From positions 1 to 64,000 of the forward strand of contig JABDIN010000050.1 of NCBI GenBank assembly GCA_013003715.1: a stretch of 64,000 bases of DNA, written 5' to 3'. This document shows positions 28,387 through 38,365 of the stretch, piece by piece. Position numbers and translations under genes: made by a program. The DNA comes from Desulfobacteraceae bacterium. Its GTDB lineage: Bacteria > Desulfobacterota > Desulfobacteria > Desulfobacterales > Desulfosarcinaceae. The notes under the pieces were generated by a model. It was not told where the DNA came from and ran no database searches. It was given only the letters and a program-made list of their open reading frames with translations. Numbering within the stretch: position 1 is the stretch's first letter; each line of letters opens with the position of its first letter.

Positions 28387-31300
28387 TGCGAAACTTGCCC
28401 CTTCGCCGGTTGCTATTCTGACCTCTTTTTGTTGAACTTCGTTCCGCCGCGCTGCTAAAGGTGTCCACGGCATTTTTTCCAATCAGCCGATTGATTTCAC
28501 GTGTCAAACTACCGCAGGACCGAAAGCCTTCATCCTCTGAAATGGCAATGACGGTTTCACCTTTATCCGGCGCTTGAAAATGGATAAATCCCTTGCATGA
28601 CCCGGGATATCGCATCAAAATGGTGCGCAGCTTTTCAAGCGCCTCCCGGTCGGTCCCGGTGATGTCCATATTAATGTGAATCGAGGCTGTCCAGCTCTCT
28701 ACGACCTTTTCCACCGGCAATATGGAATCGGCCAAAATCTTGACCAGATTTTCTTCCTGCTGGACCACGCCTTGAATAAAAATGGTATTGTCGCTCGATA
28801 GAATATCGCCGGCTTGATGATAAACCGATGGAAACACAACCACCTCAACCGTTCCCTGCATGTCCTCCAAGGTCAGAAATGCCATGAGCTCATCCTTTTT
28901 AGTCCGGATCGTTTTGACATTGCTGATCATGCCGCCGATTCGAATGACACGGCCATCATACGCGTCCTTAATGGTGGTGGTGTCAACACTTCCGTATTTC
29001 TCGATGAGATCCGCATGCCGATCCATGGGATGGCCGGTTATGTAAAAACCCAGGGACTCTTTTTCAAGGGATAATTTCTCTTTTTCGTCCCACTCATCAA
29101 TCTGGGGTATGGGCGGCAGATTGATGGCCGTATCGGACGAGCAGCTCATATCGAAAAGTCCCATCTGCGGATCATTGCGTTCCTTCTGAACCCGCTGCCC
29201 GAATTCCAGGGCATCTTCAAGCACAGCCATCATACGGGATCGATATTCTCCGAAGGAATCAAAACCACCACAGGTGATCAGACTTTCAATTACCCGCTTA
29301 TTCACCCGCCTGGAATCGATCCTTTCGCAGAAATTAAACAGGGAAGTGAATTTCCCGCATTTTTTCCGTTCATCGATTATGGTTTCGATTGCGCCTTCAC
29401 CAACGTTTTTCACGGCAACAAGTCCAAAACGAATTTTGTGACCCGTCACGGTGAATTCAATCTCACTCTCATTGATATCAGGTGGGAGTACATCGATCAG
29501 GTGTTTCCGGCATTCATTGATATACTTTACCACACCGTCGATGGAGTGCATTTCACTGGTGAGTAAAGCCGCGATAAATTCAACCGGGAAATGGGCTTTG
29601 AGGTAGGCGGTCTGGTATGCGATCAGCGCATAGGCCGCACTATGGGATTTATTGAAACCGTATCCACCGAATTTTTCCATCAGGTCGAAAATCATTTTCG
29701 ACCGGTCTTCGGGAAGCCCGTTTGCCTTGGCGCCTTTCATAAAGAATTCACGTTGTTCAGCCATCATCGAAGCGATCTTTTTCCCCATGGCTTTTCTCAG
29801 GCCGTCCGCTTCTGCCATGGAGTATCCGGCGAGAACACTGGCAATTCTCATGACTTGTTCCTGGTAGACGATCACACCATATGTCTCTTTGAGAATAGGT
29901 TCCAGCTCGGGCAGCAGATACTCGACCTTCTTGCGACCATGCTTCCGTTCCACAAAATCATCCACCATACCGCTGTCCAAAGGTCCCGGGCGATAGAGCG
30001 CTACCAGTGCGATGACATCGTCGAAGCACTCGGGCTTCAATCGAATCAGCAGATCCTTCATGCCGGAGCTTTCAAGCTGGAACACCCCGGTAGTGTCGCC
30101 TGCATCAAGGACCGCATAGGTATCCTTGTCATCCATGTCCAGGTTAACAAGATCCGGTGCGGATTTATCCTGCTGTTTAATGAGGGAAAGCGTTTTGTCG
30201 ATAACCGTCAGGTTTCGAAGACCCAAAAAATCGAATTTCACCAGTCCGATCTTTTCAACCAGTTTCATATCCAGTTGAGTGACCACTTCACCTTTTTTAC
30301 CGCGGTATAGGGGAAGGTAGTCAACCAGGGGACGGTCACCAATCACCACACCGGCCGCATGTGTGGATGCATGGCGGGGAAGGCCCTCCAGGACCTTGCA
30401 GATTTCGATCAACTCCATATAATCCGGACGGCTGTTCACCAGCTCCGACAATCGTGGTTCTTTCTCCAGCGCATCGGCAAGCTTAATATTCAAAACGTCC
30501 GGTACCAATTTGGCGATGGTATCGACCTCATTCAAGGGAATGTCCAGGGCGCGGCCGACGTCCCGAATTACCGCACGGGTTTTTAATTTCCCGAAGGTGA
30601 TGATCTGGGCCACATATTCCCCGCCGCCGTAACGTTTCGTCACATATTTGTAGACACTGTCCCGGCCGTTAATGCAAAAGTCGACATCAATATCCGGCAT
30701 GCTGATGCGGGATGGATTCAGAAACCGTTCGAAAATCAAACCATGTTCGATGGGATCCAGATCCGTGATTCTCAATGAATAGGCCACAAGGCTTCCCGCA
30801 GCTGAACCCCGGCCCGGACCGACGGGGATACTCTTGTTTTTCGCGTAATTAATGAAATCGGCAACGATCAGGAAATATCCGGGGAATCCCATGTCGTTAA
30901 TCACCAAGATTTCATAGTCCAATCGTTCATTATAAACCGCCTCGTCGATATCCGGATGTTTCTTCTTGATGTTTTGAAGCCGGACGGCAAATCCGGCCCG
31001 GACCTGCTGTTCAAATATTTTGTCCGTGGAGAGATCCGATCCGGCATCGAATTTGGGGAAATGATAGGTATTGAAATCGAACTCCACATGGCAGCGTCGC
31101 GCAATAGAAAGCGTACTTTCAAGGGCACCATCGTAATCACTGAAATACGTGGTCATCTCTTCGGGAGATTTGAAGTAGAGTTGATCGGTGCTGAATTTGA
31201 ACCGGCCGGGAGATTGAACCGTGTTCCCGGTTTGGATACAGAGCAGAACATCGTGGGCGCGAACGTCCGATTTATCCAGGTAATGGCAGTCGTTGGTGGC

Positions 31301-31921
31301 CACCAGTGGAATGGACAACCTCCGGCTCATGTCCGTCAGGGCTTCATTCACCTGCTCCTGGGCATCTATTCCATTGCATTGAATTTCCAAGAAAAAGTTA
31401 TCTTCTCCGAATGTTTCAAGGTAAAATCGGGCGGCTGTCTCGGCTTTTTCCATCCGGCCGGCTTTAATCCACATGGGGATTTCACCGTGAAGGCAGGCCG
31501 ATAGCGCTATCAGCCCTTTACTGTGTGCCTGCAGGACCTGCCGGTCTATGCGGGGTTTATAATAAAACCCGTCGAGTTGGCCGATGGTGGCCAGCTTGCA
31601 GAGGTTGCGGTATCCTTCCTGGTTTTCGGCCAGCAACACGAGGTGCCGCAGTCCCTTGGCATCCTCGGGTGTCCGATCGGAGAGCGTCCGGGGGGCCAGG
31701 TAGGTTTCGCATCCGATGATCGGCCGGATACCGGATTTTTTGGCTTTTTCATGGAGTTCGACCACACCGAACATGGTACCGTGATCGGTAATGGCAACGG
31801 CTTCCATACCATACTCTTTTGCCCGCTTGAGCAACGGATCGATGCGAATGGCCCCATCCAGCAAGCTGTACTGGGTATGAACGTGCAAATGGACGAAGTT
31901 GGCGGTAGATGTAGAATTCAT
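28376..31921 (-). CDS. dnaE: DNA polymerase III alpha subunit DnaE
   Basis: 1181-residue replicative polymerase of the DnaE1 type. The N-terminal PHP domain starts FVHLHVHTQYSLLDGA; the catalytic aspartates are in PDIDVDFCINGRD; then come HASTHAAGVVIG, the helix-hairpin-helix region and a C-terminal OB domain (VIRIGGMISNVKT). Length matches E. coli DnaE. I use the ATG at 31921, with a TTG two codons upstream as alternative; neither has a clear ribosome binding site. It is 21 bp after guaB and overlaps manC. Confidence 0.96.
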   Translation of the reverse strand: MNSTSTANFVHLHVHTQYSLLDGAIRIDPLLKRAKEYGMEAVAITDHGTMFGVVELHEKAKKSGIRPIIGCETYLAPRTLSDRTPEDAKGLRHLVLLAENQEGYRNLCKLATIGQLDGFYYKPRIDRQVLQAHSKGLIALSACLHGEIPMWIKAGRMEKAETAARFYLETFGEDNFFLEIQCNGIDAQEQVNEALTDMSRRLSIPLVATNDCHYLDKSDVRAHDVLLCIQTGNTVQSPGRFKFSTDQLYFKSPEEMTTYFSDYDGALESTLSIARRCHVEFDFNTYHFPKFDAGSDLSTDKIFEQQVRAGFAVRLQNIKKKHPDIDEAVYNERLDYEILVINDMGFPGYFLIVADFINYAKNKSIPVGPGRGSAAGSLVAYSLRITDLDPIEHGLIFERFLNPSRISMPDIDVDFCINGRDSVYKYVTKRYGGGEYVAQIITFGKLKTRAVIRDVGRALDIPLNEVDTIAKLVPDVLNIKLADALEKEPRLSELVNSRPDYMELIEICKVLEGLPRHASTHAAGVVIGDRPLVDYLPLYRGKKGEVVTQLDMKLVEKIGLVKFDFLGLRNLTVIDKTLSLIKQQDKSAPDLVNLDMDDKDTYAVLDAGDTTGVFQLESSGMKDLLIRLKPECFDDVIALVALYRPGPLDSGMVDDFVERKHGRKKVEYLLPELEPILKETYGVIVYQEQVMRIASVLAGYSMAEADGLRKAMGKKIASMMAEQREFFMKGAKANGLPEDRSKMIFDLMEKFGGYGFNKSHSAAYALIAYQTAYLKAHFPVEFIAALLTSEMHSIDGVVKYINECRKHLIDVLPPDINESEIEFTVTGHKIRFGLVAVKNVGEGAIETIIDERKKCGKFTSLFNFCERIDSRRVNKRVIESLITCGGFDSFGEYRSRMMAVLEDALEFGQRVQKERNDPQMGLFDMSCSSDTAINLPPIPQIDEWDEKEKLSLEKESLGFYITGHPMDRHADLIEKYGSVDTTTIKDAYDGRVIRIGGMISNVKTIRTKKDELMAFLTLEDMQGTVEVVVFPSVYHQAGDILSSDNTIFIQGVVQQEENLVKILADSILPVEKVVESWTASIHINMDITGTDREALEKLRTILMRYPGSCKGFIHFQAPDKGETVIAISEDEGFRSCGSLTREINRLIGKNAVDTFSSAAERSSTKRGQNSNRRRGKFRNDR

Positions 31922-31942
31922 TTTCAATATTGTATTTTCAAT

Positions 31943-33406
31943 CTAATCCATACGGTAATTGGGAGCTTCCTTGGTGATGATAACATCATGTACGTGGCTT
32001 TCACGCATGCCGGCGGCGCTGATTTTCATAAACCTGGCTTTTTCCCTGAGTTCGTCGACGGATCGGCATCCCACGTATCCCATGCCGGCCTTCAATCCAC
32101 CGATAAGTTGATGGATATTTGCCGCCAATGACCCGCGATACGGTACTCGCCCGACAATGCCCTCAGGTACCAGTTTATCGTCGGATTCCTGTTCGGTTTG
32201 ATAATACCTGTCCTTGCTGCCCTTTTTCATCGCCTCGAGAGATCCCATCCCTCGGTAGACCTTGTAGCTTCGGCCCTGATACAGAATGGTTTCCCCCGGA
32301 CTCTCCTCCGTGCCGGCAAACAACCCGCCGATCATGATGGAGTGAGCCCCGGCACCAATGGCCTTTGTCAGATCCCCGGAATATTTTATGCCGCCGTCCG
32401 CTATGAGCGGTATACCGGTTTTTTCTGAGATCGCTTTACAATTCATAATCGCGGTAACTTGCGGAATGCCGATACCGGCGATGATTCGGGTCGTACAAAT
32501 GGAACCGGGCCCGATGCCGATCTTGACGGCATCCACCCCCGCCTTTATCAGATCCTCGGCGGCTTTTTCCATACCGACATTTCCGGCGATCAACTCGATA
32601 TTTTTAAAGGTGTTTTTCAGACGGATGACGGCATCAATGACATTTTTGGAATGCCCATGACTGGTATCGATCAATATCACGTCGGCTCCGGCCTTCAGGA
32701 GTGCTTCGGTGCGTTCCTCCATATCGACGCCGACCCCGATGGCGGCACCAACACGAAGCCGCCCGATATGGTCCTTGCAGGAATTCGGGTACTTCTTTAT
32801 TTTTTCAATATCCTTGATGGTAATCATGCCGGTGAGCCGGTCTTTGCTGTCGGTAACCAGTAATTTTTCGATACGGTGCTGGTGCAAAAGCTTTTTGGAC
32901 TCTTCAAGCGATATGCCCTCGGAAACCGTAATGAGGTTGTCTTTGGTCATTACCGCTGATACCGGCTTCTCCAAATCCGTTTCAAAACGAAGATCCCGGT
33001 TTGTAACGATCCCCACCAAATGATCATCTTTTATGACCGGGACACCTGAAATCCGGTACTTTGACATCAGTGCCAGGACTTCGTGAACCCGCTGATCCGG
33101 ATGAATCGTTACCGGGTCTATGATCATGCCGCTTTCTGACTTTTTCACCTGATCAACTTCCACCGCCTGGTTTTTAATGCTCATGTTGCGGTGGACGAAT
33201 CCCAGCCCACCTTCCCGCGCCATGCTGATGGCAGTATGCGATTCAGTAACCGTATCCATGGCCGCACTGATGATGGGAATATTGAGTTCGATATTTCGGG
33301 ACAGCCGGGTTTTTGTATCCACATCCTTGGGCAGAACGTCGGAATAATTCGGAACCAATAGTACATCATCAAATGAAAAGGCCTCTTCGGGTTGGATTGT
33401 CTTCAT
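31943..33406 (-). CDS. guaB: IMP dehydrogenase GuaB
   Basis: 487-residue enzyme that oxidises IMP to XMP, the committed step of GMP synthesis. It has [10 protein letters not shown] at 11-20, two CBS domains at ~95-205, the active-site loop [11 protein letters not shown] with Cys304, and the C-terminal flap region [10 protein letters not shown]. It is the first gene of the guaB-dnaE-manC-aminotransferase-UbiA-UbiD run. A possible promoter lies ~90-115 bp upstream. Confidence 0.97.
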   Translation of the reverse strand: MKTIQPEEAFSFDDVLLVPNYSDVLPKDVDTKTRLSRNIELNIPIISAAMDTVTESHTAISMAREGGLGFVHRNMSIKNQAVEVDQVKKSESGMIIDPVTIHPDQRVHEVLALMSKYRISGVPVIKDDHLVGIVTNRDLRFETDLEKPVSAVMTKDNLITVSEGISLEESKKLLHQHRIEKLLVTDSKDRLTGMITIKDIEKIKKYPNSCKDHIGRLRVGAAIGVGVDMEERTEALLKAGADVILIDTSHGHSKNVIDAVIRLKNTFKNIELIAGNVGMEKAAEDLIKAGVDAVKIGIGPGSICTTRIIAGIGIPQVTAIMNCKAISEKTGIPLIADGGIKYSGDLTKAIGAGAHSIMIGGLFAGTEESPGETILYQGRSYKVYRGMGSLEAMKKGSKDRYYQTEQESDDKLVPEGIVGRVPYRGSLAANIHQLIGGLKAGMGYVGCRSVDELREKARFMKISAAGMRESHVHDVIITKEAPNYRMD

Positions 33407-33492
33407 CGAAAATCTCCGATTACACGTTGTTACGTTTGATAGGTAAAAAAGGTTAATTCCATAGACGGTGAACCAGAACGATAAATTCTACA

Positions 33493-33522
33493 TGAATACC
33501 ACATGGGATACAATTGAGTCAA
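33493..33522 (-). promoter_or_regulatory. Possible promoter of the guaB run
   Basis: On the minus strand TTGACT (33522-33517), 18 bp, then TATTCA (33498-33493). The -35 is good and the -10 only fair. It would drive the guaB-to-UbiD genes. Confidence 0.3.
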
Positions 33523-33659
33523 CAGGCTACCACATATTGTGCATCACCAGGTCAAGTGATCAGGGAAGAGATGAAAATGGATACCGGATAACTGGTGTAT
33601 TGAAAAGCTGGGTCCCGGATAGCAAAAGGCGGCTCAAAGATCAATCTTAATCTGACAAC

Positions 33660-33687
33660 TTGACAGAATAAGCCGGCATATCATAAG
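33660..33687 (+). promoter_or_regulatory. Probable promoter of the Sua5/YrdC-family gene
   Basis: TTGACA at 33660-33665, 16 bp, then CATAAG at 33682-33687 (4 of 6 to TATAAT). The start would be ~33694, leaving a ~63-nt leader. Confidence 0.4.
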
Positions 33688-33756
33688 AGATACTCTTTTC
33701 GTCTACCTTTCGTATTTGTTCTGTTCAAAACACGAACCTTGCGATAGAATCATCGT

Positions 33757-34365
33757 ATGATACTAAAAATCAACCCCATCAATCCTCAGCAGCGACTAAT
33801 CGACAAGGTTGCCGGCATCCTCAAACAGGGTGGGCTGATTGCCTATCCCACGGACACCTATTACGGCATCGGTTGTGATATCATGAACAAAAAAGGCATC
33901 GAAAAAATTTACCAATTAAAACAACGCCGTAAGGACAAACCGTTCAGTTTCATCTGTTCAGGGCTGAAAAATATCAGTGAATACGCCAAAGTTTCAAATT
34001 ACGCGTATAAGACCATGAAAAGGCTCCTGCCCGGTCCGTACACGTTTGTTCTTGGCGGATCCAAACTTGTTCCCAAAATAATGCTCGCAAAACGCAAAAC
34101 CGTCGGTATCCGGGTCCCGGACCACCAGATTTGTATCGCTTTGATGGAGGCGATGGGAAGACCGATCATATCAACCAGTGCGACATTGGGCGACAGAGGT
34201 GTCCTGCATGATCCATCATTTATCGATGATCAATTCGGGCACGCATTGGAAGTCGTCATTGACGGTGGCGCGGTACCGGACGAACCCTCCAGTATAATCT
34301 CTCTGATCGATGACGTGCCGGTGGTCATCCGGAAGGGGCTGGGTGATGTGGGTATCTTTGAATAG
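33757..34365 (+). CDS. L-threonylcarbamoyladenylate synthase (Sua5/YciO/YrdC family)
   Basis: 202-residue YrdC-domain protein. YrdC/TsaC enzymes make threonylcarbamoyl-AMP for the t6A37 modification of ANN-decoding tRNAs. It shows GGLIAYPTDTYYGIGCD at ~27-43, KQRRKDKPFSFIC with the conserved K-R-x-x-K-P block, PGPYTFVL and TVGIRVPDH. The wording is nearest to the YciO branch, so the t6A role is likely but not certain. It is a single gene converging with sppA. Confidence 0.85.
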   Translation: MILKINPINPQQRLIDKVAGILKQGGLIAYPTDTYYGIGCDIMNKKGIEKIYQLKQRRKDKPFSFICSGLKNISEYAKVSNYAYKTMKRLLPGPYTFVLGGSKLVPKIMLAKRKTVGIRVPDHQICIALMEAMGRPIISTSATLGDRGVLHDPSFIDDQFGHALEVVIDGGAVPDEPSSIISLIDDVPVVIRKGLGDVGIFE

Positions 34366-34387
34366 AGCCGAAGAGGCGGAGATCTTG

Positions 34388-35284
34388 TTATTTGGGTTCA
34401 GGGGACAGTCGGTAATCGATATAAAAATGGTTTTCGAGGAATTGACTGAAAAACGGATTCAATGCGGACGACAATAAATACCTGAGCAACGGCAGTTTTT
34501 CCTTTTCCGGATAGACAGTACTGATTTCCCCCTCTATTCCCCCGAGGCTACCAGCCCATTCCACCGCATCTTCAAGGTTCCCCAGGCGATCCACCAAACC
34601 GAGTGAAAGCGCCGCCTTACCGGTAATTAAACGACCATCGGCGATGGGTTCGATGCGGGCAATTTCCATTTTCCGTCCATCACTTATGGCGGTGATAAAT
34701 TGTTGGTGAATATCATCGATTACATTTTGCAGCAGTTGCTGCTCCGCAGGCGTCATTTCTCTTGCCGGAGAGCCGATGTCTTTAAATTCACCGCTTTTTA
34801 TGACCACGGGAACCAATCCGATTTTCTCAAGTAGTTGTTGAAAGTTGGTGAATCCCATGATCACACCGATACTCCCGGTGATGGTCCCGGGATTGGCGAC
34901 GATACCATTGGCACCGGCGGCAATATAGTACCCACCCGAAGCGGCCAAGGCCCCCATGGACACGATAACGCTTTTCACCTCGGTTGTTTTCCGGACCTCC
35001 TGATAAATTTCCTGAGAGGGACCCACCGCACCTCCGGGAGAATCTATTCTCAGAACAATGGCCTTGATGGCATCATTTTCACGAAACGCCTTTAAATTAT
35101 CGATAATATTTTTTGATTCCGAGATGGTGCCTATAATTTCAATGATACCGACGTTTTCTCCGGCGATTTTCCGATCGGAAACACCGACAAAGGAGATCAC
35201 GATGGTAAGGCTGATAACGGTTACGGACATAACCGTCACAATGAGGATCATAAAAAAAAGATATGGGTGTCGGCGGGAAAACAT
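34388..35284 (-). CDS. sppA: Signal peptide peptidase SppA
   Basis: 298-residue short-form SppA (S49 family), a membrane protease that degrades cleaved signal peptides. One membrane segment at ~8-33 anchors it, with the catalytic domain in the periplasm. The nucleophile is Ser116 in GALAASGGYYIA, and the general base is Lys168 in SGEFKDIGSPAREMT. It follows rpsA by ~94 bp with a terminator-like hairpin between, so it may depend on read-through or its own promoter. Ribosome binding site weak (GGAA). Confidence 0.92.
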   Translation of the reverse strand: MFSRRHPYLFFMILIVTVMSVTVISLTIVISFVGVSDRKIAGENVGIIEIIGTISESKNIIDNLKAFRENDAIKAIVLRIDSPGGAVGPSQEIYQEVRKTTEVKSVIVSMGALAASGGYYIAAGANGIVANPGTITGSIGVIMGFTNFQQLLEKIGLVPVVIKSGEFKDIGSPAREMTPAEQQLLQNVIDDIHQQFITAISDGRKMEIARIEPIADGRLITGKAALSLGLVDRLGNLEDAVEWAGSLGGIEGEISTVYPEKEKLPLLRYLLSSALNPFFSQFLENHFYIDYRLSPEPK

Positions 35285-35301
35285 GTCAATTCCAATAAAA
35301 A

Positions 35302-35348
35302 GCTCGGATACGCTGGGGCAAAAGTCGCCACAGTTGCCGTATCCGAGC
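35302..35348 (-). terminator. Rho-independent terminator after rpsA
   Basis: Perfect 11-bp arms (GCTCGGATACG at 35302-35312 and its complement at 35338-35348); the loop contains an inner GGCAA/TTGCC pairing. On the minus strand the stem is followed by TTTTTATT. It lies between rpsA and sppA, ending only 18 bp before the sppA ATG. Confidence 0.7.
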
Positions 35349-35378
35349 GCATGGTCTCTTATAAGTTATATGGACGGT

Positions 35379-37211
35379 CTAATCTTCGTTCAGTTTTTCC
35401 TGCAGGTTTTCCCGGAGAATTTCACCAAACGATGAAGTGGCCGGTCCCATGCTGTTGACGTAATCGGATAGCAGCGACTTGTCATCCTCGATTTCCATTC
35501 TCTTGATGGAAAGCCCGATGCGACGTTCATCACTGTTAATGTTCATCACCCTTGAGGTGATAACATCACCGACATTGTACATGCCCACAGGTGTTTTTAT
35601 TTTCTCTTTACTGATTTCGGATACGTGAACCAACCCTTCAATGCCCTCTTCGATCTCAATGAATACACCGAAGTCGGTTACATTGGTAACTGTTCCGGTG
35701 ATTTCCTTTCCGACTTCATAGCGTTCACTGACAGTCTCCCAGGGATCGAGCTGGAGTTGCTTGACACCTAGTGAAAATCGTTCGTTTTCTTTGTCGATTT
35801 CCAGGACAATGGCTTGAACCAGATCACTCTTTTTATACAACTCCGACGGATGCTTGATCCGCTTGGTCCAGGACAGGTCCGAAATGTGTACCAATCCGTC
35901 AATACCTTCGTCAATCCCGATGAAGAGCCCGAAGTCGGTAATATTTTTAATTTTACCTTCAATGGTTGTCCCCACAGGGTACTTGTCACTGATGACATCC
36001 CAGGGATTGGGAACCACTTGTTTCATCCCTAGGCTGATCCGGCGATTTTCCGGTTTGATATCGAGAACCACGGCATCAACCTCTTCACCAACGGATACGA
36101 CCTTGGATGGGTGCCGGATTTTTCTTGTCCAGGACATCTCCGAAACGTGGATCAGCCCTTCTATTCCCTCCTCGAGTTCAACAAATGCACCATAATCCGT
36201 CAGGCTGACCACCTTGCCGGTAACTTTTGAATCCACGGGGAATTTGTCCGTAGCCGTTGCCCACGGATCCTGTGTGAGCTGTTTCATTCCAAGCGATACC
36301 CGCTCTCTCTCTAAATCGAGATTAAGTATCTTTACCTCTATTTCGTCACCCACATTGTATAACTCGGAGGGATGTTTGACACGGCCCCAGGAGATATCGG
36401 TGATATGTAAAAGGCCGTCCACACCACCAAGATCGACGAAAATTCCATATTCAGTGATATTTTTGACCGCGCCCTGAACGACTTTGCCTTCATGGATGGA
36501 TTCCAGTGTGGCCGCACGTTTCGACTCGCGCTCTTCTTCCAGAATTACGCGGCGTGACAGGACGATATTGCTTCGTTTCCGGTTATATTTAAGAATCTTG
36601 AATGTGAAGGTCTGGCCCACCATTTCATCCAGATTTCGGATGGGCCGCAGGTCCGCCTGTGAGCCAGGCAAAAAAGCCTGTACCCCGATATCAACGGAAA
36701 ATCCGCCTTTGACACGGTTGACGATGACGCCTTCGATGCTTTCATCGGCCTCATGGATCTTTTTAATTTCTTCCCAGACCTTGACCTTTTCAGCCTTTTC
36801 CTTTGACAGGACGACCACCTCATTCTCGTCATCCCACCATTCAACCATGACCTCAACAGAATCACCGACAGCGGCGGCTATGATGCCCTCATCATTTCTA
36901 AATTCTTCGATTTGAATCTGACCTTCGGATTTGTACCCGATGTCCACCAGCACATGGTCTTTATCAACCGAAATGATTTTACCGGTGACGACTTCGCCCT
37001 CCGCAAACCGTTTGAAGCTCTCTTCATAGAGATCCATCAGGCTTTCCATGCTTTCTTCGACGTCGTCTTCCGCGTTAACCTCGTCGTCCTGATCCCCGGA
37101 ATCGTCCGCTGCGAAAGATTCTTCAGCGGCAGTATTCTCGGATACTGCTTCGCGTTCGGGCTCGTTGTCGTTTAAAGTTTCAGAATTGTTGTTCTCAGCA
37201 ATGTTCTCCAT
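35379..37211 (-). CDS. rpsA: 30S ribosomal protein S1
   Basis: 610-residue ribosomal protein S1, which helps bind mRNA to the 30S subunit. Six S1 repeats begin near residues 72, 157, 240, 327, 414 and 500; repeats 3-6 are the most regular (DFGxFxxxxEGIxGLxHxSxxS). Before the first repeat is a strongly acidic stretch of ~55 residues rich in Glu and Asp, which makes the protein longer than E. coli S1 (557). The neighbour cmk lies 179 bp upstream on the same strand, the classical cmk-rpsA pairing. AAGGGGGA lies ~12 bp before the ATG. Confidence 0.95.
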   Translation of the reverse strand: MENIAENNNSETLNDNEPEREAVSENTAAEESFAADDSGDQDDEVNAEDDVEESMESLMDLYEESFKRFAEGEVVTGKIISVDKDHVLVDIGYKSEGQIQIEEFRNDEGIIAAAVGDSVEVMVEWWDDENEVVVLSKEKAEKVKVWEEIKKIHEADESIEGVIVNRVKGGFSVDIGVQAFLPGSQADLRPIRNLDEMVGQTFTFKILKYNRKRSNIVLSRRVILEEERESKRAATLESIHEGKVVQGAVKNITEYGIFVDLGGVDGLLHITDISWGRVKHPSELYNVGDEIEVKILNLDLERERVSLGMKQLTQDPWATATDKFPVDSKVTGKVVSLTDYGAFVELEEGIEGLIHVSEMSWTRKIRHPSKVVSVGEEVDAVVLDIKPENRRISLGMKQVVPNPWDVISDKYPVGTTIEGKIKNITDFGLFIGIDEGIDGLVHISDLSWTKRIKHPSELYKKSDLVQAIVLEIDKENERFSLGVKQLQLDPWETVSERYEVGKEITGTVTNVTDFGVFIEIEEGIEGLVHVSEISKEKIKTPVGMYNVGDVITSRVMNINSDERRIGLSIKRMEIEDDKSLLSDYVNSMGPATSSFGEILRENLQEKLNED

Positions 37212-37390
37212 TATAGACTTATATCCCCCTTACCGATTTTGTACGATACCCTGAAAAGGGCCGCATAACGTGTGAACATACAGAACAAAGGTTGATAAAG
37301 CAATGATTAATTTCCGAAATTATTCTGAATTTTATAATCGGTATTCAGTTCGGGATATACGGTGGATGCTGGGAGCAGAAAATGGATCAG

Positions 37391-38128
37391 CTATCTGGAA
37401 TTATAGTCAATAATGATAGTCAGCATTTTTTCCACGACCTGGTGTGGATTCAATTGGGTGGAATCTATGATGTGTGCTTCCGGTGCCGGCTTCAGCGGCG
37501 CGAGGATACGGGTACTGTCATTGGTGTCCCGGTGGTGCATTTCCGTTTCAACCTCTTCGAGGGATTGGGTGCTCACCCCCAGATGCTCATTAAACCGACG
37601 GAGAGCACGGGTTTTCAGAGAAGCATTCAAAAAAAATTTGATGTCGGCGTCCGGGAAAACGACGGTTCCCATATCCCGACCTTCTGCGACGATGCTTTTT
37701 TGTCTACCGATATTGCGCTGGATTTCCATTAGAAAGTCCCGCACCACCGGTTTGGCGGATACAGCTGACGCCAGCATCGAAATTTCAGGCATCCGGATCG
37801 CGTCCGTGATATCCGTGTCATTGCAGATGAGGCGCATACCGCTATCAACAATTTTCAATTTGAATTCAAGCCTTTGCAATAACCGAGACAAGCCATCCGC
37901 ATCTTCCAACGACACGCCGAATTGCTTAAATTTCAATGCAACGCCGCGGTAAAGCGCTCCGGTATCCAGGTATCGGTATCCCAGCAGATCTGAAAGTTCA
38001 CGGCTGATGGTTGTCTTTCCGGCACCGGCAGGGCCGTCAATGGTGATCAACAGCGGTCGGATGCCCTCCAGGTTCCTGCGTTTCAACAGCCCATCATCGC
38101 TACGATGCGTTATATTTTCATCAGCCAT
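37391..38128 (-). CDS. cmk: Cytidylate kinase
   Basis: Phosphorylates CMP and dCMP. The P-loop GPAGAGKTT, then YRYLDTGALYR and the lid/base-binding AEGRDMGTVVFPDA are diagnostic. I place the start at the ATG 38128 (MADENITHRSDD), giving 245 residues; the frame is open upstream to 38212, with further ATGs at 38152 and 38212 and no clear ribosome binding site for any. The N-terminus before the P-loop is ~25 residues, longer than in E. coli. It pairs with rpsA downstream. Confidence 0.92.
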   Translation of the reverse strand: MADENITHRSDDGLLKRRNLEGIRPLLITIDGPAGAGKTTISRELSDLLGYRYLDTGALYRGVALKFKQFGVSLEDADGLSRLLQRLEFKLKIVDSGMRLICNDTDITDAIRMPEISMLASAVSAKPVVRDFLMEIQRNIGRQKSIVAEGRDMGTVVFPDADIKFFLNASLKTRALRRFNEHLGVSTQSLEEVETEMHHRDTNDSTRILAPLKPAPEAHIIDSTQLNPHQVVEKMLTIIIDYNSR

Positions 38129-38260
38129 TGGTAATCTCTGGCATTGTTGCATTTGATCAGTCGCTGAATTACCGGTGTCGATGCCACACCATATGGTGAT
38201 CGCAACAATCATACAATACCCAAGATGTTATTGCAATTCAGCAGGTTACGGTCTTTCCGC

Positions 38261-38365
38261 CTTTTCACCGGCGTCGACTACCTATATATTGAGTGGCATC
38301 AGCTTGTTTTCTTGGCCACCTTTTCGCCGGCGTCGACTGCCTTCATGTTGAGTGGAATCAACTTG
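38261..38365. repeat. Diverged 46-bp direct repeat at the 3' end of the oxidoreductase gamma gene
   Basis: Bases 38261-38306 and 38320-38365 match at 39 of 46 positions, offset 59 bp. The right copy encodes the gamma subunit's [14 protein letters not shown] tail; the left copy begins at the stop codon and lies mostly beyond it, encoding a similar LMPLNI-stop-VVDAGEK in another frame. It is a past tandem duplication that has since diverged. Confidence 0.75.

Larger units (their letters stand above)
33407..33756. other. Intergenic region between divergent guaB and sua5-like genes
   Basis: 350 bp holding the presumed promoters for both directions. A 60-codon frame at 33468-33650 has no ribosome binding site and reads across the guaB promoter, so it is not called. 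No RNA gene seen. Confidence 0.4.

Noticed and set aside
33468-33650. 60-codon plus-strand frame between guaB and the Sua5-like gene
   Set aside because: It lacks a ribosome binding site and lies over the likely guaB promoter.
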